Positions 1-13,390 of a stretch of 64,000 bases of DNA are shown in pieces (the first letter of the stretch is position 1; each line of letters starts with the position of its first letter). The notes under the pieces are model-generated. The model saw nothing but the letters and a program-made list of their open reading frames with translations. It searched no databases and was not told the DNA's origin. Source of the DNA: Caenorhabditis elegans. Taxonomy: Eukaryota > Nematoda > Chromadorea > Rhabditida > Rhabditidae. A program made the translations under genes and the position numbers. Location: assembly GCF_000002985.6 (NCBI RefSeq), contig NC_003284.9, positions 7,378,001-7,442,000 of the forward strand. Reading direction: 5' to 3'.

Positions 1-783
1 CAAAACGCTCAGTGAACAAGTAAATTGTGTATAATAGGATGTTAATTATAATAAATGGAAAAAATTGATTTCGAAAATTTGAACCAACAGAATACATTTT
101 TCAAAAAATTATAAAAGACCTCATTAGGAAATTCCGCTTTTCTCTTTATAAAGCCTGAACCATAGAAGCAAAAGGTTTCAATAACAAAACGTTACACGGT
201 TGTCCTCGGAATGTACCAAAACAAAGATATTAAGTTTCTACATTATTACTTTCTGCCAGCGGTAGGATTGATCATTGTTTGTTTCTTTGAGTTTTTGCCG
301 TATCCACCGCTGATTTTATAATTTCCAGGAATAGTCTTGAAAAATTCGTTTATTCTTGCTGCATTCATAATTTACTTGAGCGCAGTTTAAAAATAACCCA
401 AACTGAAACTCTGAATCAAGTTGTGATTATAAAATGCAGGTGCAAACGGATAGTTTATATTCGTATGACAACTTATTATTGCTATCTAAGATCATGTTAG
501 CATTGCATATTCTGCTCAGTTTAAACGGGATAAAATTTTGAACATTCTTTCTTTATTTCTTGTTGACGGATTAATTCTAATTTTGGGAGCGAAGTTCCTC
601 GCGTTGAAAAAGTTCTCGCCTAGCAGGTGTTTTTCACTTAGTTGTCAAAATTGAAATTCATCCTGTTCACCATTTGAAAAGGCATTCCCAAAGCGTTCAA
701 AACATACGTGTTCACTTGCAAAATTTAGTTTCTCCAATTTGTAATACACTAAATTTAGAATTACCATTCAACAAAAACGTTTC
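1..783. other. AT-rich non-coding stretch
   Basis: No convincing exon, RNA gene or repeat was recognised. The sequence is AT-rich with frequent stops in all frames. It could include the outer flank or an intron of a gene lying to the left, but no splice-bounded reading frame supports that. Confidence 0.5.
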
Positions 784-855
784 TGGAGGTATGGGGAATT
801 GAACCCCAGCCCTCTCCCATGCTAAGGGAGCGCTCTACCACTGAGCTATACCCCC
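784..855 (-). tRNA. tRNA-Ala (anticodon AGC)
   Basis: The minus strand folds into a complete 72-nt cloverleaf. The acceptor stem GGGGGTA pairs with TACCTCC, including the G3:U70 wobble that identifies alanine tRNAs, and the discriminator base is A. The D-arm holds the A-box TAGCTCAGTGG. The anticodon stem CTCCC/GGGAG encloses the loop TTAGCAT, giving anticodon AGC. The T-arm holds the B-box GGTTCAATTCC. There is no intron. Both internal RNA polymerase III promoter boxes are intact, so the gene is probably functional. Confidence 0.97.
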
Positions 856-1263
856 GAACGGTTTCATTAATGAAAAAGATAGGAATGCGCTAGGCGATAT
901 CTTTTATCAACTGATTGTTGCATGATAATCAGATAGAATGCTTATAAAATGTTGGGGGCTTCATGGTTTGGGTGTTTCAAAAAATCTAGTGCTAACATTT
1001 ACACTTCTTAAAAATTGAGCAGTGATCGAAAACAATAAAACTTGAGACATTCCCCATATGTTATTTTGTGAAGATTGCTCATAAAATAATGGGAAATATA
1101 TTTTTTCAAGTTAGATGTCTGGTCTTAAAGAAAAATATTATGTCAAATACAATATGAATCTGATCTGTTTCCAATAAATCCCACCCATTTCTGTGAATTC
1201 TGAATGCATCGTTCCATCATTCGGTAAAGTGCTTTACTTCAGTAGACCGCAAAAAATTTATTG

Positions 1264-1288
1264 TCTCTCTCTCTCTCTCTCTCTCTCT
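1264..1288. repeat. (TC)n microsatellite
   Basis: An uninterrupted dinucleotide run of about 12 TC units in otherwise AT-rich non-coding DNA. Confidence 0.95.
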
Positions 1289-1976
1289 ATCCGCACATTT
1301 CATTTTATTTTCTCAACGTTTTTTCTCACTGATTTGATTCTTTTTTCATGGTGTGAAAATTCAATCTGCTGAAAGGTGTAATTTAAATGGAAATTTGAAG
1401 CCCGAAATAGTGGAAGGATAGGAAAAGTGTTCTTTTTTGATGGTCAGTGTGTGAAAAACGAAAAGGAAGTTAACGTAGTGCACTTACAGTAATGAGTTCT
1501 AGGTTTTCATGGTAGACCATGTAATTTTTGGATATTCTGAAGTCTTTCTCCTCATCTTTGTACTTTTCAAATATACATTTAAAACAGAAAATCAAAAAGA
1601 AAATAACAAAAAGAAGCTTGTCATTATATTTCGAGATGTACATAGTAATTTGTTTTATTTTTTGAAAGTGCCAAAGCTAATTAGCCTTGGTGATATTTTT
1701 TAAAAAGTTATTAGAGAAAAAATAATACCAAATTTTATCCATTAGGATTGCATGTCAGACTTATTTTTCGAATGTCAAATTAAACTTGATTTGATGCCAT
1801 TCAAAACTAGAAGGTAAATAGTTTTCCATCAATCATTTACAACGCGTTTCAACCTGTTTTATCAGTGAAAACGAAATTACAAAATTCCCGCAAAATTGAC
1901 CTGAAAAAGAGTCAGTGCAAGAAAAAATTGGGTTTCTTTGTAATGAAAACTCTCTGAAAACTACTTTTACAATTAT

Positions 1977-2200
1977 TGCGCGGTAGGCTCAGTGGGCATA
2001 TCGCGATCTTGTAGCAGCAAAATAAAAACTAGGGCTACCACGCAGGCGACGAAGTGCCTGCCTCGTCTGTCTTGCTGCGGGCTCCGCCTGCCTCACGCCG
2101 CAACCAGCGTCTATTGTATAGTGGAGCCGAACTCAAAAAATGTCGGCCACTGCGAAAAGTCTACCTATCACACTATGTGGTGCAAGCACTAAGCCTTTGA
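1977..2200. other. GC-rich island with a tRNA-like A-box, possible SINE or decayed repeat
   Basis: This stretch is much richer in G and C than its surroundings. It starts with a segment resembling an RNA polymerase III A-box (TAGGCTCAGTGGG, one extra G relative to a tRNA A-box). It continues with repeated CTGCC/GCCTG motifs around 2045-2095. A poor B-box-like match (GAGCCGAACTC) lies about 110 bp downstream. It may be a decayed tRNA-derived repeat or a fragment of another repeat family. I do not recognise the family. Confidence 0.3.
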
Positions 2201-5200
2201 CTTCGTCCTTTGCGGAATCGTTTCCATCAATATTGAAAAAATTTGATACGAATGTTTTAACATTAGGAATTAACGTAATAACACATCCCAACAGGTCTCT
2301 GTCGATTATCATCATATTGTTTAAGTGGAACAATGAGGCTGTGCATTCTTAAAATTATAAGAACCTGTTTTCCTATTTTTGCTTATTAGCAAAAACGTTC
2401 GCTATATTCTACAAAAATACTGTTTATACTGGCAGAATGTTTAATTATTAGGTTCTAATTAATTCTTTGAAAAAAATACTTTTCTTGTAAGGTATAGACT
2501 GAAAACAAGAAAAAACATTTTTATGAACTTTACCCTATCAAACATGCATGTAAGATGGAATCTACAAATAAACCTCTGCCATGTTTATTTTTCCTGCAGT
2601 CTTCCTTCCGTGTTTGACCATAGTTTTCTGGAACATCAAAACTTAAATCTGAGCAAAATACACCTTTTGAGTTTCGCGTGTCCTTTTATTACATTACGTT
2701 ACAAGAATTAAGGGTGCTAGTTAATTTCCGTTATCCATCGAACATGTTGTGATCATTTCTTGACGTAACTCTTTTTTCATTATTCATGGTTATTGTTAGA
2801 AAGTTGCGAATTGAAAATTTTATTTTGTTTCTTCTTTTTTACTTTCCTTTTTGCTAGTAATGAGTGGTTGCTTGCTTTTATGGTTCCGCATACTTTCTTT
2901 GAATATTAGATTACTTTGTTTCTGTTGAAAAGTCATTATACTGAAGTTTAATGTTTGCATAGTTAATGAACGTGTTATACAAAAGCATGAACTTTTTGTT
3001 TAAATGTTATTTCTCCGGTTTTCAGATATTTTGAGTTCTTGAATTAGATTGTAGAAACTAGCTTAAAATTAGCAACGTATCTTAATAGTTATAAATTATA
3101 TGAACTCATGCAGGTGATTCTCTGAAAACTCGTTTTTTTCACGTTTAAAGGATGCAAAAAAATTAAGAATTTTTCCAGCGCATGAAAATTTCTTAAATTT
3201 ATTCCCGAGTTGGATCACTATAAGAGTGTGAAACGCATGTTTTCAACTTTGACCAGATTTTATATGTTTTTATTTTTTACATTTTGTGTGCTTCACCGAT
3301 TTCACTTCAAAAGTGTGTCGCTTCTTGAAAAAAACAGTTTTAAGGAACTTAGTTTTTTCTTCCTTCAACTTTTAAAAGTTGGTTGTCTTTTTTCAGGAAA
3401 AAAAACAAACATAATTGTGCAAGTATTGTTTAAATATACTCTTATATGGCATTTTAGAATATGACATATTCTGAATTGAAAACTTTTTGAAAAAACATGA
3501 AAACAATGTTTTTGCAACTAATTTTCAAAAGCCTCGCAAGTTTGGACAATTAATGAATACCTTCAGTTTAAAATTAAGAACAATCCTCAAAATTAAAAAA
3601 AAATCTACAAGGTACGGCTGGTTTGGCAACATGTTACTGAAAGATTTTTGTAAAGTGACTGCAAAACTAAAAAAATAATACGGTGAATCGTTTAGTTTAA
3701 AAAGGAAAATAGTGTTATTAATGTATGCCAATTGTTCTTTCAAATAAAAAAAAATGAAAAAATAAATTCATGTTTATTTTTAGGTGAAATAATTGTTTTT
3801 TTATGTTCTAAAATAAAAATTTATCAATTGTAGCCTCTTAAGACTACAGCTACATCACAAGTACAAAAGGACACTTTTCAAATATGTACCTAAAAGAAAC
3901 AAACAGATATTTTGATTTTACTTATAGTATTAGTTATTTGAAATAATGACCATGTTAATTCTATTATTTTTTTTTCATTTTTTAATGATTCTTTGAAAAA
4001 AAAACATAAGATTTTCAATGTTTTAACATGTCTCAGAAAATTTTTTTTTTACTAAACTTTTACTCGAGATTCTGATCAAAATTCTTTTCTCTTTAAACAA
4101 TTAATTACTTTGGAATTTTTTTGAAATGTTTGCTTCTGGAAAAAGTATTTCTAATCAACACTGAAAATGTACTTCCTAATTTTAGGAAGCACAAAAACAA
4201 ATACTAAATTGTTGTGGACAAAAACTTTAAAGCCCATAGTATTTTTTTAACTGTGCAAATTCTTTTTTTGAGAAGCATATCTTTTCAAATGTTTTCTCTT
4301 CTAATTTACTTCGATATTCACATGACATTGAATATTTTATCTTTGGAGAATGTTTCATCATTAAAACTTTTTTCTGTGCTGTATTCATTATGCATTCCAA
4401 AGTTGTTCGTCAGTTTGATGAGTCCAAAGACATATTTTTCATTGGGGGGATCTCGAACGATTTATAGCGCAAGTGCCGAAAATGACCGGCCGACAGATGA
4501 GAGAAGCAAGATGTGTGCGTGCACTTCATCATTTCATTTTTCTGTTTCTCTAGGAATAGACTCTGGCTGCTGCTCATGCCAGAATGAAATGAGACAATTT
4601 TGTGGTTTCTAGAGAAGGGGAAAAAAGAGAACGTGTTTGTTTTGGTTGCATTAATACAAGATTCAGACCGTCTGTGGGGATTTCAAGGGCTCTTCGTGTA
4701 TTTTTGTACTTTTTATAAGAAAATGACAACAAGTTCTGCTCATTTTCCCGTGAATGATCACATTTTCATCATGTATGTTTGTTAAGGCGCAAAATTTACT
4801 AGAAAACCGAAACGAAATCAACCATTTTAGGTGTTTGTTTTTGTGAAATATACATTGATGGCCAAAAATATATGTGTTTTCAATTTCTTATAGATTACTT
4901 TTTTTCATTTTTGTCTCTTTCACCTAATATTTTCAGACAGTGTTAAACTATTCAAATATCATAATAAAACACTCCAAAAACTTATGGTTTTGCAAAAGCC
5001 TTATTCAAAACTTTCAAAATTGTAAAATACAAGTTTTGAATCTGAGAAACTTTTGTTAAAAATAGGATTAAGTGAAGTACTTTACAAGTAGGTTCATCTG
5101 TGTCATACTGTAAAATCATATTTTACTAAGTTACAGTAAGCCAAGCAAATTCAAAAACACCACACTTACAAATTTATTTCAATTTTTCTTAACAGACAGG

Positions 5201-6414
5201 TTTCATTATCATGACTAAATTTCCAAGCGTTGACTCAAAATGAAAATTGATTACTTTTCAATAGAATCATGGTCATATAAAAAAGAATATTCAACAATTC
5301 CTGAAAAAAGTCTTACGAGGTTCCGACAAAGGTCATATTTTCTTGACTAAAAACCAATGGGGCGCGGAAAAACTTGAAAACAACTGCTCTTTTTGAGAAA
5401 ATGTTAGCTAAGATACGAAAAGCTCTACTTCCAAGGTACTTGTCGCTATCTTTAATAAAATCTGTCAAATGCTCATCTCCGTTTGCGAACGTTTTTGAAA
5501 GTGTAAGAAAACATTTCCACCTATCCCATCTGGACCTTTTTTTTGTTCTATCGTTTTATTTTTGTTTTGGTCCTTGCCTATTGAGTGAGCGTTAGCTGGA
5601 AAAAGCCGTTCTTTTTCCTAAAACATGAATTAGGTTTTTCAATACCCAACACACACCCAGTTCATTTTAAATTGTCAAACCGATGTGCCAGGAATCACAG
5701 ATTTATAGGGCGGAAAGGTAATTCTCTCTTGCTTTCAGAACATTAAAAAAGACAGAACATATGTATGTTTGTTGGCCCCTTAGAATTGGAACTTTAGAAT
5801 TTAACGTTTTTTTCTCAAAATAAACAAGTTCCTAACTGTTGTAAGTTTAAAAAATAATTGCACAGTGTCATCAACGTTTAAGCTGTTCTAGTATTTATTT
5901 CAATCAAAAATATCATTGAAATTTTTAAAATTCACTTCCTGGGTTTGTCAATTTTTTTCATAAAAAAACACATTCCTTCTTTGTTTCTGAATCTGAGCTA
6001 TGATCGTTTACTTTGAACCACTCTAAATCATGATTGAAGGTTTTTGCAAAGTACAGCTGGAAAGTTTGTGACCGGATTATTCAGTCAATACGTGTAATTA
6101 GCAACAAAATCTCAACTAAAAAACGAACTTTAGAGCCTGGACTTTTAGATTATAATGTTTATAATAGATTATAATGTTTATAACTTTTTTGCTCATCTGC
6201 TTTGAGTATTCTAAAAATTAAAAGTTAAGATACGAGTTATGAATATAACTTTTTCCGTTCTCTACGATTATAACGTTCAATGTTTAATCTACCAATATTT
6301 CCTTGAACTCAAATAGTATAAAGGCAAAAATCAAAATTGTTTTTATTAGCAACGCCGCCTTCAATGGATTCCTGAAAAATGTATAAACCGTATCATTTAA
6401 TTGATTCCTGAAAA

Positions 6415-7129
6415 ATGTCTAATCGTATCAGCCCAAAAATTTGATACATCACGTTTCATATTTTCTTTTCATCTGATGCTTTTTGCCTTATCTAAGCAAC
6501 CACATCACACTTATCTATGAACCAACTGACTCACTATATGCTTATTTCTATCCTTTCTGTGCAATTAATAATTTATTTCACCAAAGTTTACAAGTATTTA
6601 TAAATTCCTTTTCTCCCTCCTCATCAATGTTGGAATTTGTCAGATACCAATCCGACCAGTGTATGTATCTTGCATGATGTTCTGAATTCTTATGAGTTTC
6701 TCGTTAGTTTTCGTAGTTCAAAAGACTTAAAATTATGAAAATTGTGACATTTTTTACTTCAAATAGAACCTGATATTTTTAAATGTTATAAAACATCTAA
6801 AATCTTTAAGCAGTTAACATTTAAATGGTCTTTGGTAATTTTCATTCTTAAAATTTCACCTGCTGAACTTCTACTCATAAAAATCTTATGATAATTTACA
6901 AATGCTACTTATAAGATCATATGGTGTCTGAAAGAATATCGTAAGACCTGCAAAAAACTTCAGTATTTCAACATTTTCTGTTTTCTCAATTTCACCTGTA
7001 GCTTTTAGGTTTAGCAATCACTAAAGCCACATACACGTTTCTAGTTGCTGTTATTGTAAAGGGGCATTTCTAAATACAAAATTTGCTTGCGAAGATCACT
7101 TTGTAGTTTGGGCTGATACGATTAGACAT
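6415..7129. repeat. 23-bp perfect inverted repeat pair bounding about 0.7 kb
   Basis: Positions 6415-6437 read ATGTCTAATCGTATCAGCCC plus AAA. The exact reverse complement is at 7107-7129. The enclosed 670 bp has no recognisable transposase. Just outside the left arm a related, partly degenerate copy (6368-6398) repeats the GATTCCTGAAAAATGT motif. The arrangement fits the termini of a small non-autonomous DNA element. No target-site duplication was seen, so the element boundaries are not established. Confidence 0.5.
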
Positions 7130-7953
7130 GTTTTTTGTGCGTTTTCTTTTTATTCAGATTGCCCACAGTTATTTCCACAGCAACAAAATACATAGATATT
7201 TAATGACAGTAATTTTGAACTTTTAATTGTCGAGGTTCCCTAATACTTTGAAAATTAATTATTCTGAACTTCATACTCACATTGTAACAGTAAACCATTT
7301 TCCATGTTCAACTTCAGCCGTCATTTTCGTATTTTTTATTCAGAAAAAATTACCCCCCACAACAAATAAACTCGATCATCTTCACGATGCGGAAATTGAA
7401 TGGAAACCCCTTCTCTTCCGTTCTTTTTTTTCCAACTAAATGAACCCCGCTTAGTAAGTTGGAATAAATTAAATGCAGGGAAAGGGGGAAATCTGCGATT
7501 TTTCAAGATTTCAGCGCGAAAACGACATCACCACTTCTCAGCGTTTCCTTATTGTATTAGCACCACCGCCACCGCCGTTTGGTCTCTTCCTCTTTGCTCA
7601 TTTCCTCTTTAAGCCACTTTTGTTTCTCGGTTCAGACAAATAAGGTATATGTTTTTTATAGAAAGGCAACCGGGATTTGCGTAGAAAAAAAGAATCTTAC
7701 AAAAGTTCATTATCTTATCCTTTTGTGTTCATTTTTCCTGTGATTACATAGAAAGGGGAGTAGGCATGAAGTGTTTGCTCTTTTTGGTGGGAGGGATTTC
7801 ACGTCAGAATGGATTTTTGTCATAACACATCTTTGCTTACATCAAATCACTCTTTTTAATCTTCGATCAGAAAATTTGTTTGATTAGTAATTCATTAGGT
7901 TAATACTATCCAATTGTGTTGATATTCATCATAAGTTTCTGTGATTTCAGGGA

Positions 7954-10206
7954 ATGATTATGGAAGTGAAAGATATAGATAACTACTGTGATCGTGGAAT
8001 CAGTCCGAATGCATCCAATTATCTCACGTACCCATTTGACGGGCTCTGTCTACAGGTAAATATTTTGAAATGAAAAAGAAAAAAATGTATACCATTAACT
8101 TTCAGAAATTTTTTTATCAACTCCAAACTTCTTTGCGAAGGTTCACTCCTTACGAAGAAATCATTTACACAACAGTTTACATCATTATCTCTGTAGCAGC
8201 TGTTATTGGAAATGGATTGGTGATAATGGCTGTAGTACGGAAAAAGACAATGAGAACAAACAGAAATGTTTTGATTTTAAATCTCGCGCTTTCAAACTTG
8301 GTTAGTAAAACGTTTTCATATATAGAGTTTGTCTTTTGTTTATACGTCTCTTTTCCAGATACTCGCCATCACCAACATCCCATTTCTATGGCTTCCGTCA
8401 ATTGATTTCGAATTTCCGTACTCTCGATTTTTCTGCAAATTTGCCAATGTGCTTCCGGGTAGTAATATCTACTGCTCAACTTTAACCATCTCGGTGATGG
8501 CAATTGATAGGTATGTAGAACTTTTTTTTTGAATCAGTTATAAATAGAGAAACAATTTTAGTCTAACAGGTATTTTGCCGTTTGTTGAATATAGCTCAAA
8601 CATATAACATAAACAGTTAGAGATACTTGGGCATGTTCGCAAGTTCCGTTTTTTTTCATATACATATTACCAACGGTGAACCACCTCTGTTGTAAAAATC
8701 TGCCAGTAAAATGAGAAAAGGAAGATCGCACAGCCATCTAATTTTTCAAATAGACTTGAAGATTTTCATTCAAAGAACGTAACTTCTTGAGACATCAAGA
8801 ATTGTTTTCCATAGGACACCAAAAAACAAAAATCCAATTTCAAAGTTACAGATATTATTCGGTGAAGAAATTGAAAATTGCATCAAATCGTAAACAATGT
8901 TTCCATGCTGTTTTGGTTTCATTGGCTATTTGGATTGTGTCATTCATCCTCTCGTTACCTCTGCTCTTGTACTATGAAACCTCAATGCTCTACGTCATGA
9001 GAGTGAGTTGATTGAACAGCTGAATTTAATTTGAGCATTTGAACAATTTTGCAGTTTAGATTACTTAAGTCGTAGTGATTATTAATAACCATATTCCAGG
9101 AAATTCGAGTTGTTGATCAAAGCGGTCAGGAAGTCATCCGAAGCTACGGATGGAGACAGTGCCGTCTAGTTTCTGCCGGACGATTACCGGACATCACCCA
9201 AAGCATCCAGTTGCTCATGTCTATTCTTCAAGTCGCTTTCCTATACATCGTTCCACTCTTTGTTCTTTCAATCTTCAACGTGAAACTCACCCGGTTTTTA
9301 AAAACAAATGCCAACAAAATGAGCAAAACTCGTGCTCCGCCAAAACGATTTGACAGATCCGATAGCCACCATAATTCGTTGAAAAATAACAACAACCACA
9401 CGTCTTCTCTACGTTCGCCATCAATGCCCTCAATCAGAAGTTCGATAACGGAGAGAAACAAGACGAATCAGAGAACAAACAGAACTACTTCGTTACTGAT
9501 TGCAATGGCCGGAAGCTATGCGGCTCTTTGGTTTCCATTCACTCTCATCACTTTTTTGATAGACTTCGAGTTGATCATCAATGTGGGTTGCATTACTGAT
9601 TAGAGATTTACTTTTTTTCTCGATATTGAGAATTGTGTATTATGAGAATAGGTTTTCTAAAAATGTGCAATGAATGAGATCGTTTCAGCAAGACTACGTG
9701 AACTTGGTAGAACGAATTGACCAAACCTGCAAAATGGTATCCATGCTGTCCATTTGTGTGAACCCATTTCTCTACGGATTCCTAAATACCAATTTTCGAC
9801 ACGAATTTTCCGACATCTACTACCGATACATTCGCTGTGAAACAAAGAGTCAGCCAGCCGGCCGATTCCATCATGATGTATCATCAATCGCTCACCATAG
9901 GTAATCCTTATTAATACATCAATTCCGTCTAATCTTCCCTTTTATAGACAAGACTCTGTTTACAATGATGAGGCAACACTTTTGACTACAGGGCGTCAGA
10001 GTAATGGTAAAGATGGGAGCTCGTCTCCAATAGGGTAAGTTTGACTTGAAAATTTTTAATTTTTAAAACTTAACATTCAATACTATTTTATTAAACAATT
10101 TGTTTTTAGATTCCGCTCTAGCGTCCGTGTTTGCTCGGGTCAAACAAAAATGATTGGAGATCGCATTGTATTGGACGATGATATCGAGAAAGATAGTTTT
10201 GTCTAA
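7954..10206 (+). CDS. Rhodopsin-class GPCR, probable neuropeptide receptor
   Basis: Eight exons: 7954-8055, 8106-8300, 8359-8510, 8852-9002, 9100-9582, 9689-9900, 9948-10034, 10110-10206, giving 492 residues. A TTTCAG acceptor lies 3 bp upstream of the start codon, suggesting SL trans-splicing. The protein has seven hydrophobic helices. Class A marks are GN in helix 1 (VIGNGLVI), NLALSNL in helix 2, DRY at residues 149-151 ending helix 3, WFPF in helix 6 and NPFLY at 386-390 in helix 7. The third intracellular loop is long and rich in Ser, Asn and His (about 270-335). The N-terminus carries a possible N-glycosylation site (NAS). The overall pattern fits the NPY/RFamide-like receptor group (nematode npr-type), acting at the plasma membrane through G proteins. 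The exact npr gene and ligand cannot be assigned from sequence alone. Confidence 0.9.
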
Positions 10207-12599
10207 CTTTTCATGCATATTTTGATTTCAGTTTCTTTTTTCAATTCACTGAAACGTTGTATGAAATTGAAACAACATTTCCTCACGTGTTTTGCATAAT
10301 AGATTTTTTAAAAATTTTAATAGTGAATGCACATCTATCATTTCCGCTTTCTTACCGTGATAAATTGTCTTGATATTTTTTGAATTCGGATTTTATAAAG
10401 AAAAAACTACAGACATGACTACAGATTTCAATTTATAATACAAATAGAAAGTATTACTAATCATAAAAAATAAGAGTTAGCATTTTTATCTTAAAGGGAA
10501 TCAAAAACAAGATGAAGTTTATGTTTTCCTAGGCGTTCACTGTACAAAATTCTTGGACATAGTTATAAGATAACTAGCAGGGCTCAATTAATGTAACATT
10601 TGCCAACAATTTTTGATTGCAAATACCTAGAAAGATATGATATTTATTTTGTGTTAGATTTCCTTTCAGACTTGAACACTCAATGTTTGTTTGAAAATTA
10701 TGAAACTGAGGTTTGCACAGATGACTCTTTAACTCCTGAAGTTTTAAATTTTTTTTTTAGAAACAAAGAACTAATTCGAAAATGATGCCAATGGCTAAAT
10801 TTTCAATATTATCCTACTTCCGTGTATTTCAAGAATATGTTCTGAAAGTTGCGTGCCCTTTGTTTCTTTGCAGTTGAAGATCAGAAAATTTATCCGATAA
10901 TAATTTCCAGAAAGAAGAAAATGAAATGTGGTCAGCAAAGTAAGAAAAAATGTGGAAGAATTGTTAAACTATTTTTCTGTCCATCGAAGAAATATTGTGC
11001 TGTTTCACATTGGAAGAAACGTGTTTTTCAATTTTTTAGTGCGTTTACAGATTATGTTACAGTGTTTGTTCTATGCTTTTGATTACAACCAGAAGTGCGC
11101 GGTAATCACAACAACCAAACTAGATGCTTATCGACAGTATAAATTTCTTTAAAATTTTCGAAATGCATAAAATTAAAAACATTAATCTATGATTTGTTGC
11201 AAAATTTATACTTGTCCCTCAAATTTCAAAGCTTTCAAAAAAATTTCAAAAAATTTCAAAGCCTTTTTAAAGCAACTGATTGACGGAACACTAGAATGAC
11301 AAATGATGTCAAGGTTGAATTGTTTAATATTTTGAATATAAATGGGTTTGAAAGTTATTGGAATTTTTAGTAGGATTCGATGTAGTGTTTTTCTAAGCCT
11401 AAAAATGCAAAGTAATTTCACGTTTTGATAAAATTATAATTTAAATAGAAATGAACAGATAGAATGGTGCACTACACAAGTACTCAATTAAGATATTCTT
11501 TGAAATCGGCAGTTTAGTTTTGACAGTTTGAAAATTCGGCAACCCGGCAATTCGACAGTTACCAAGTTTAATAATTTTTGTCAGCTTTTGAAAATAAAAC
11601 TTCAAAAAATGATCAAAAGTGTACATAGTTTTTATAGTGTGAGTGTTATAATGGATATTTCTATGTTCATAGTTTATATTTGATAATCTATAAATTTTGA
11701 TATATTTTTGCAAGTTTAAAATTTTTTCGATAAATCAATATACATAATTTCCGAACTGCCGAACACAATTTAATTTTTTTTTGAGTGAAACATTGATCGA
11801 ATTCAAATTCTTACCATAAAATATACGTTTGAATTAAAACATGTTCATGACTTTTCTTAAAATAAGCAGCTAACATCTTTTAAAAATTCTTCAAAACAAA
11901 TGGGAATGCAATACAAATAAGGATGCAAAACAAATTTGAAAATTTATTTTTAACGCTCGCATCTCACAATTAGAGCATTTATAATAAGAATGCAAAACAT
12001 TGCAAAAATATGGTATCTAAAAAATTTCAAGATGTCTTTCAGGAGAGCTGTTATGTCAACTGGTTCTTTTCGTCTAAAAAAAACGGTCAATTTCATGATC
12101 AAGAAGTATATTCGCTTAAAAGAAGCAGCTGGAAAATATTTTTGAAAATTATAAGTTCGTGAAGTATGGGGCATACTCTTTCCAGCACGCCCAACATTTT
12201 ATATTTCTTGAAAAGTGGTGCCAAATCCCATTCCATTCTAATTTACACAATCGCTCGTTCTCGCATTCTTTTTGCAGGCAGAATTTTTCTGATGCTAATG
12301 AAACGCTTGTAATTTTCTCGGCTTTCTGTACTGAAATGAGTGCTGTGAGGAAGATTATGCAGAATTGCTACAACGGTTTTGGCGCTTCAAAAACCATGTG
12401 ATTGTATTTGCATTTTGTTCAGTTTTTAAATAGAAACTACAGCTAATGTTGAGACAATTTTTGTCTATTTGGTTTTTGTCTGTGTGCTATTAAAAAAATA
12501 TATCACTGAACGTTCATATTCTCTAAATCTTATCTATTGACAACTATCTTCTGTGAAAAAAACCTCAATTTTCAGAATCTCACCAAACTACCAAAAGAA
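10207..12599. other. Intergenic region, no supported gene
   Basis: AT-rich DNA between the GPCR stop and the first four-TM gene. Short frames at 10600-11150 show no splice-consistent continuation. Around 11505-11765 several CGGCA/TGCCG motifs recall the subterminal repeats of the hAT element further right and may be a decayed remnant. The last 30 bp hold a TTTTCAG acceptor (ending about 12574) suitable for trans-splicing of the next gene. Confidence 0.45.
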
Positions 12600-13390
12600 A
12601 TGGTTAAAGACTTGCGTTCAAATTCACTAAATGCTCTTCAAATGACTTTACGTCTAACTCTTCTCATATTTTCAGTTGCCATTGTTTGCCTCTATATTTC
12701 CATTTTATATCTGGAGAGTAAGTATATAAATTATCAACCAATTTTATCAATTAAACATTTTCAGAGACCTATCCGAGAGTCGATCCACACTACCCGCGAA
12801 AACTGGTCTACATTTGTTTCCCCAAACAAGACAGCTTTGTTGCTACCTACATGGGTATCATACGTACCTTCGATCTGGTCTTAAGTGTATTCTTGGCTGT
12901 TCAGTGTGTCGTATTGGGGTGAGAAATTGTACTTTTACATGTGTATCACATAATGAATTTCAAGCATCTCTACATCTTTCCCAAGACTCCACTGGCCCAT
13001 CTCAATTATTTGTGCAGTTCGCTTTATCTTTGTTCTCGTGGAAATTGTTCACATTTCGTCTTTTACAGGAGGTATTTTTTGCTCGAAAAGTTTTATGCTG
13101 AATTTGATTTTAAAGACACTCAACTCGACTTCATCCTCAGTGTCAGTGATGGTACATGCAAAGTGAACGAAAACCAAATCACTGCATTCCGGGCATTAGT
13201 TGCAGTGTTCACACTTCGATGTGTCAAAGGATATATAACAATTAATATGGCAACTCTAGCATATGGAAATAGCATTCTTATCTTTCTTTTTGGTTTGAGA
13301 GCAGTGCAAACGGAAGCCCAACCGAGGGAAGTCAACGATGAGCGCCAACTGGATGAAATGTCTAGTCATCACATCCATTTAACTGTATAG
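12600..13390 (+). CDS. Small multi-pass membrane protein, four-TM family member A
   Basis: Three exons (12600-12717, 12765-12918, 13018-13390) encode 214 residues. The first hydrophobic helix spans roughly residues 12-38 and ends LYLE; a phase-1 intron follows at once. The next exon carries a short extracytoplasmic loop with YPR motifs and one Cys, then a second helix (about 67-90), closed by a phase-2 intron. The last exon holds a loop with DGTCK and a hydrophobic C-terminal region. The tail is polar and lacks a PPxY motif. The intron phases match those of the genes at 21.0, 29.5, 32.3, 35.7 and 43.0 kb, which supports membership in one family. I recognise no characterised homologue. The long last exon is the least certain part, because its predicted topology is less clear than in the other members. 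Confidence 0.75.

Larger units (their letters stand above)
856..7953. other. 7.1-kb region without a supported gene
   Basis: Long AT-rich intergenic DNA upstream of the GPCR gene. It holds a TC microsatellite (1264-1288), a GC-richer island (about 1977-2200), a 19-bp tandem duplication (6147-6184) and a pair of inverted repeats (6415-6437 and 7107-7129). A somewhat GC-richer block near 4440-4620 and pyrimidine-rich blocks near 7370-7620 may be regulatory DNA for the receptor gene, but that is inference. Short open frames here show no splice context or recognisable domain. Confidence 0.5.

Noticed and set aside
4214-4785. Open frames of 132 and 61 codons upstream of the GPCR
   Set aside because: Low-complexity, hydrophobic AT-rich translation with no splice-linked partner. 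The GC-richer part may be regulatory but not coding.
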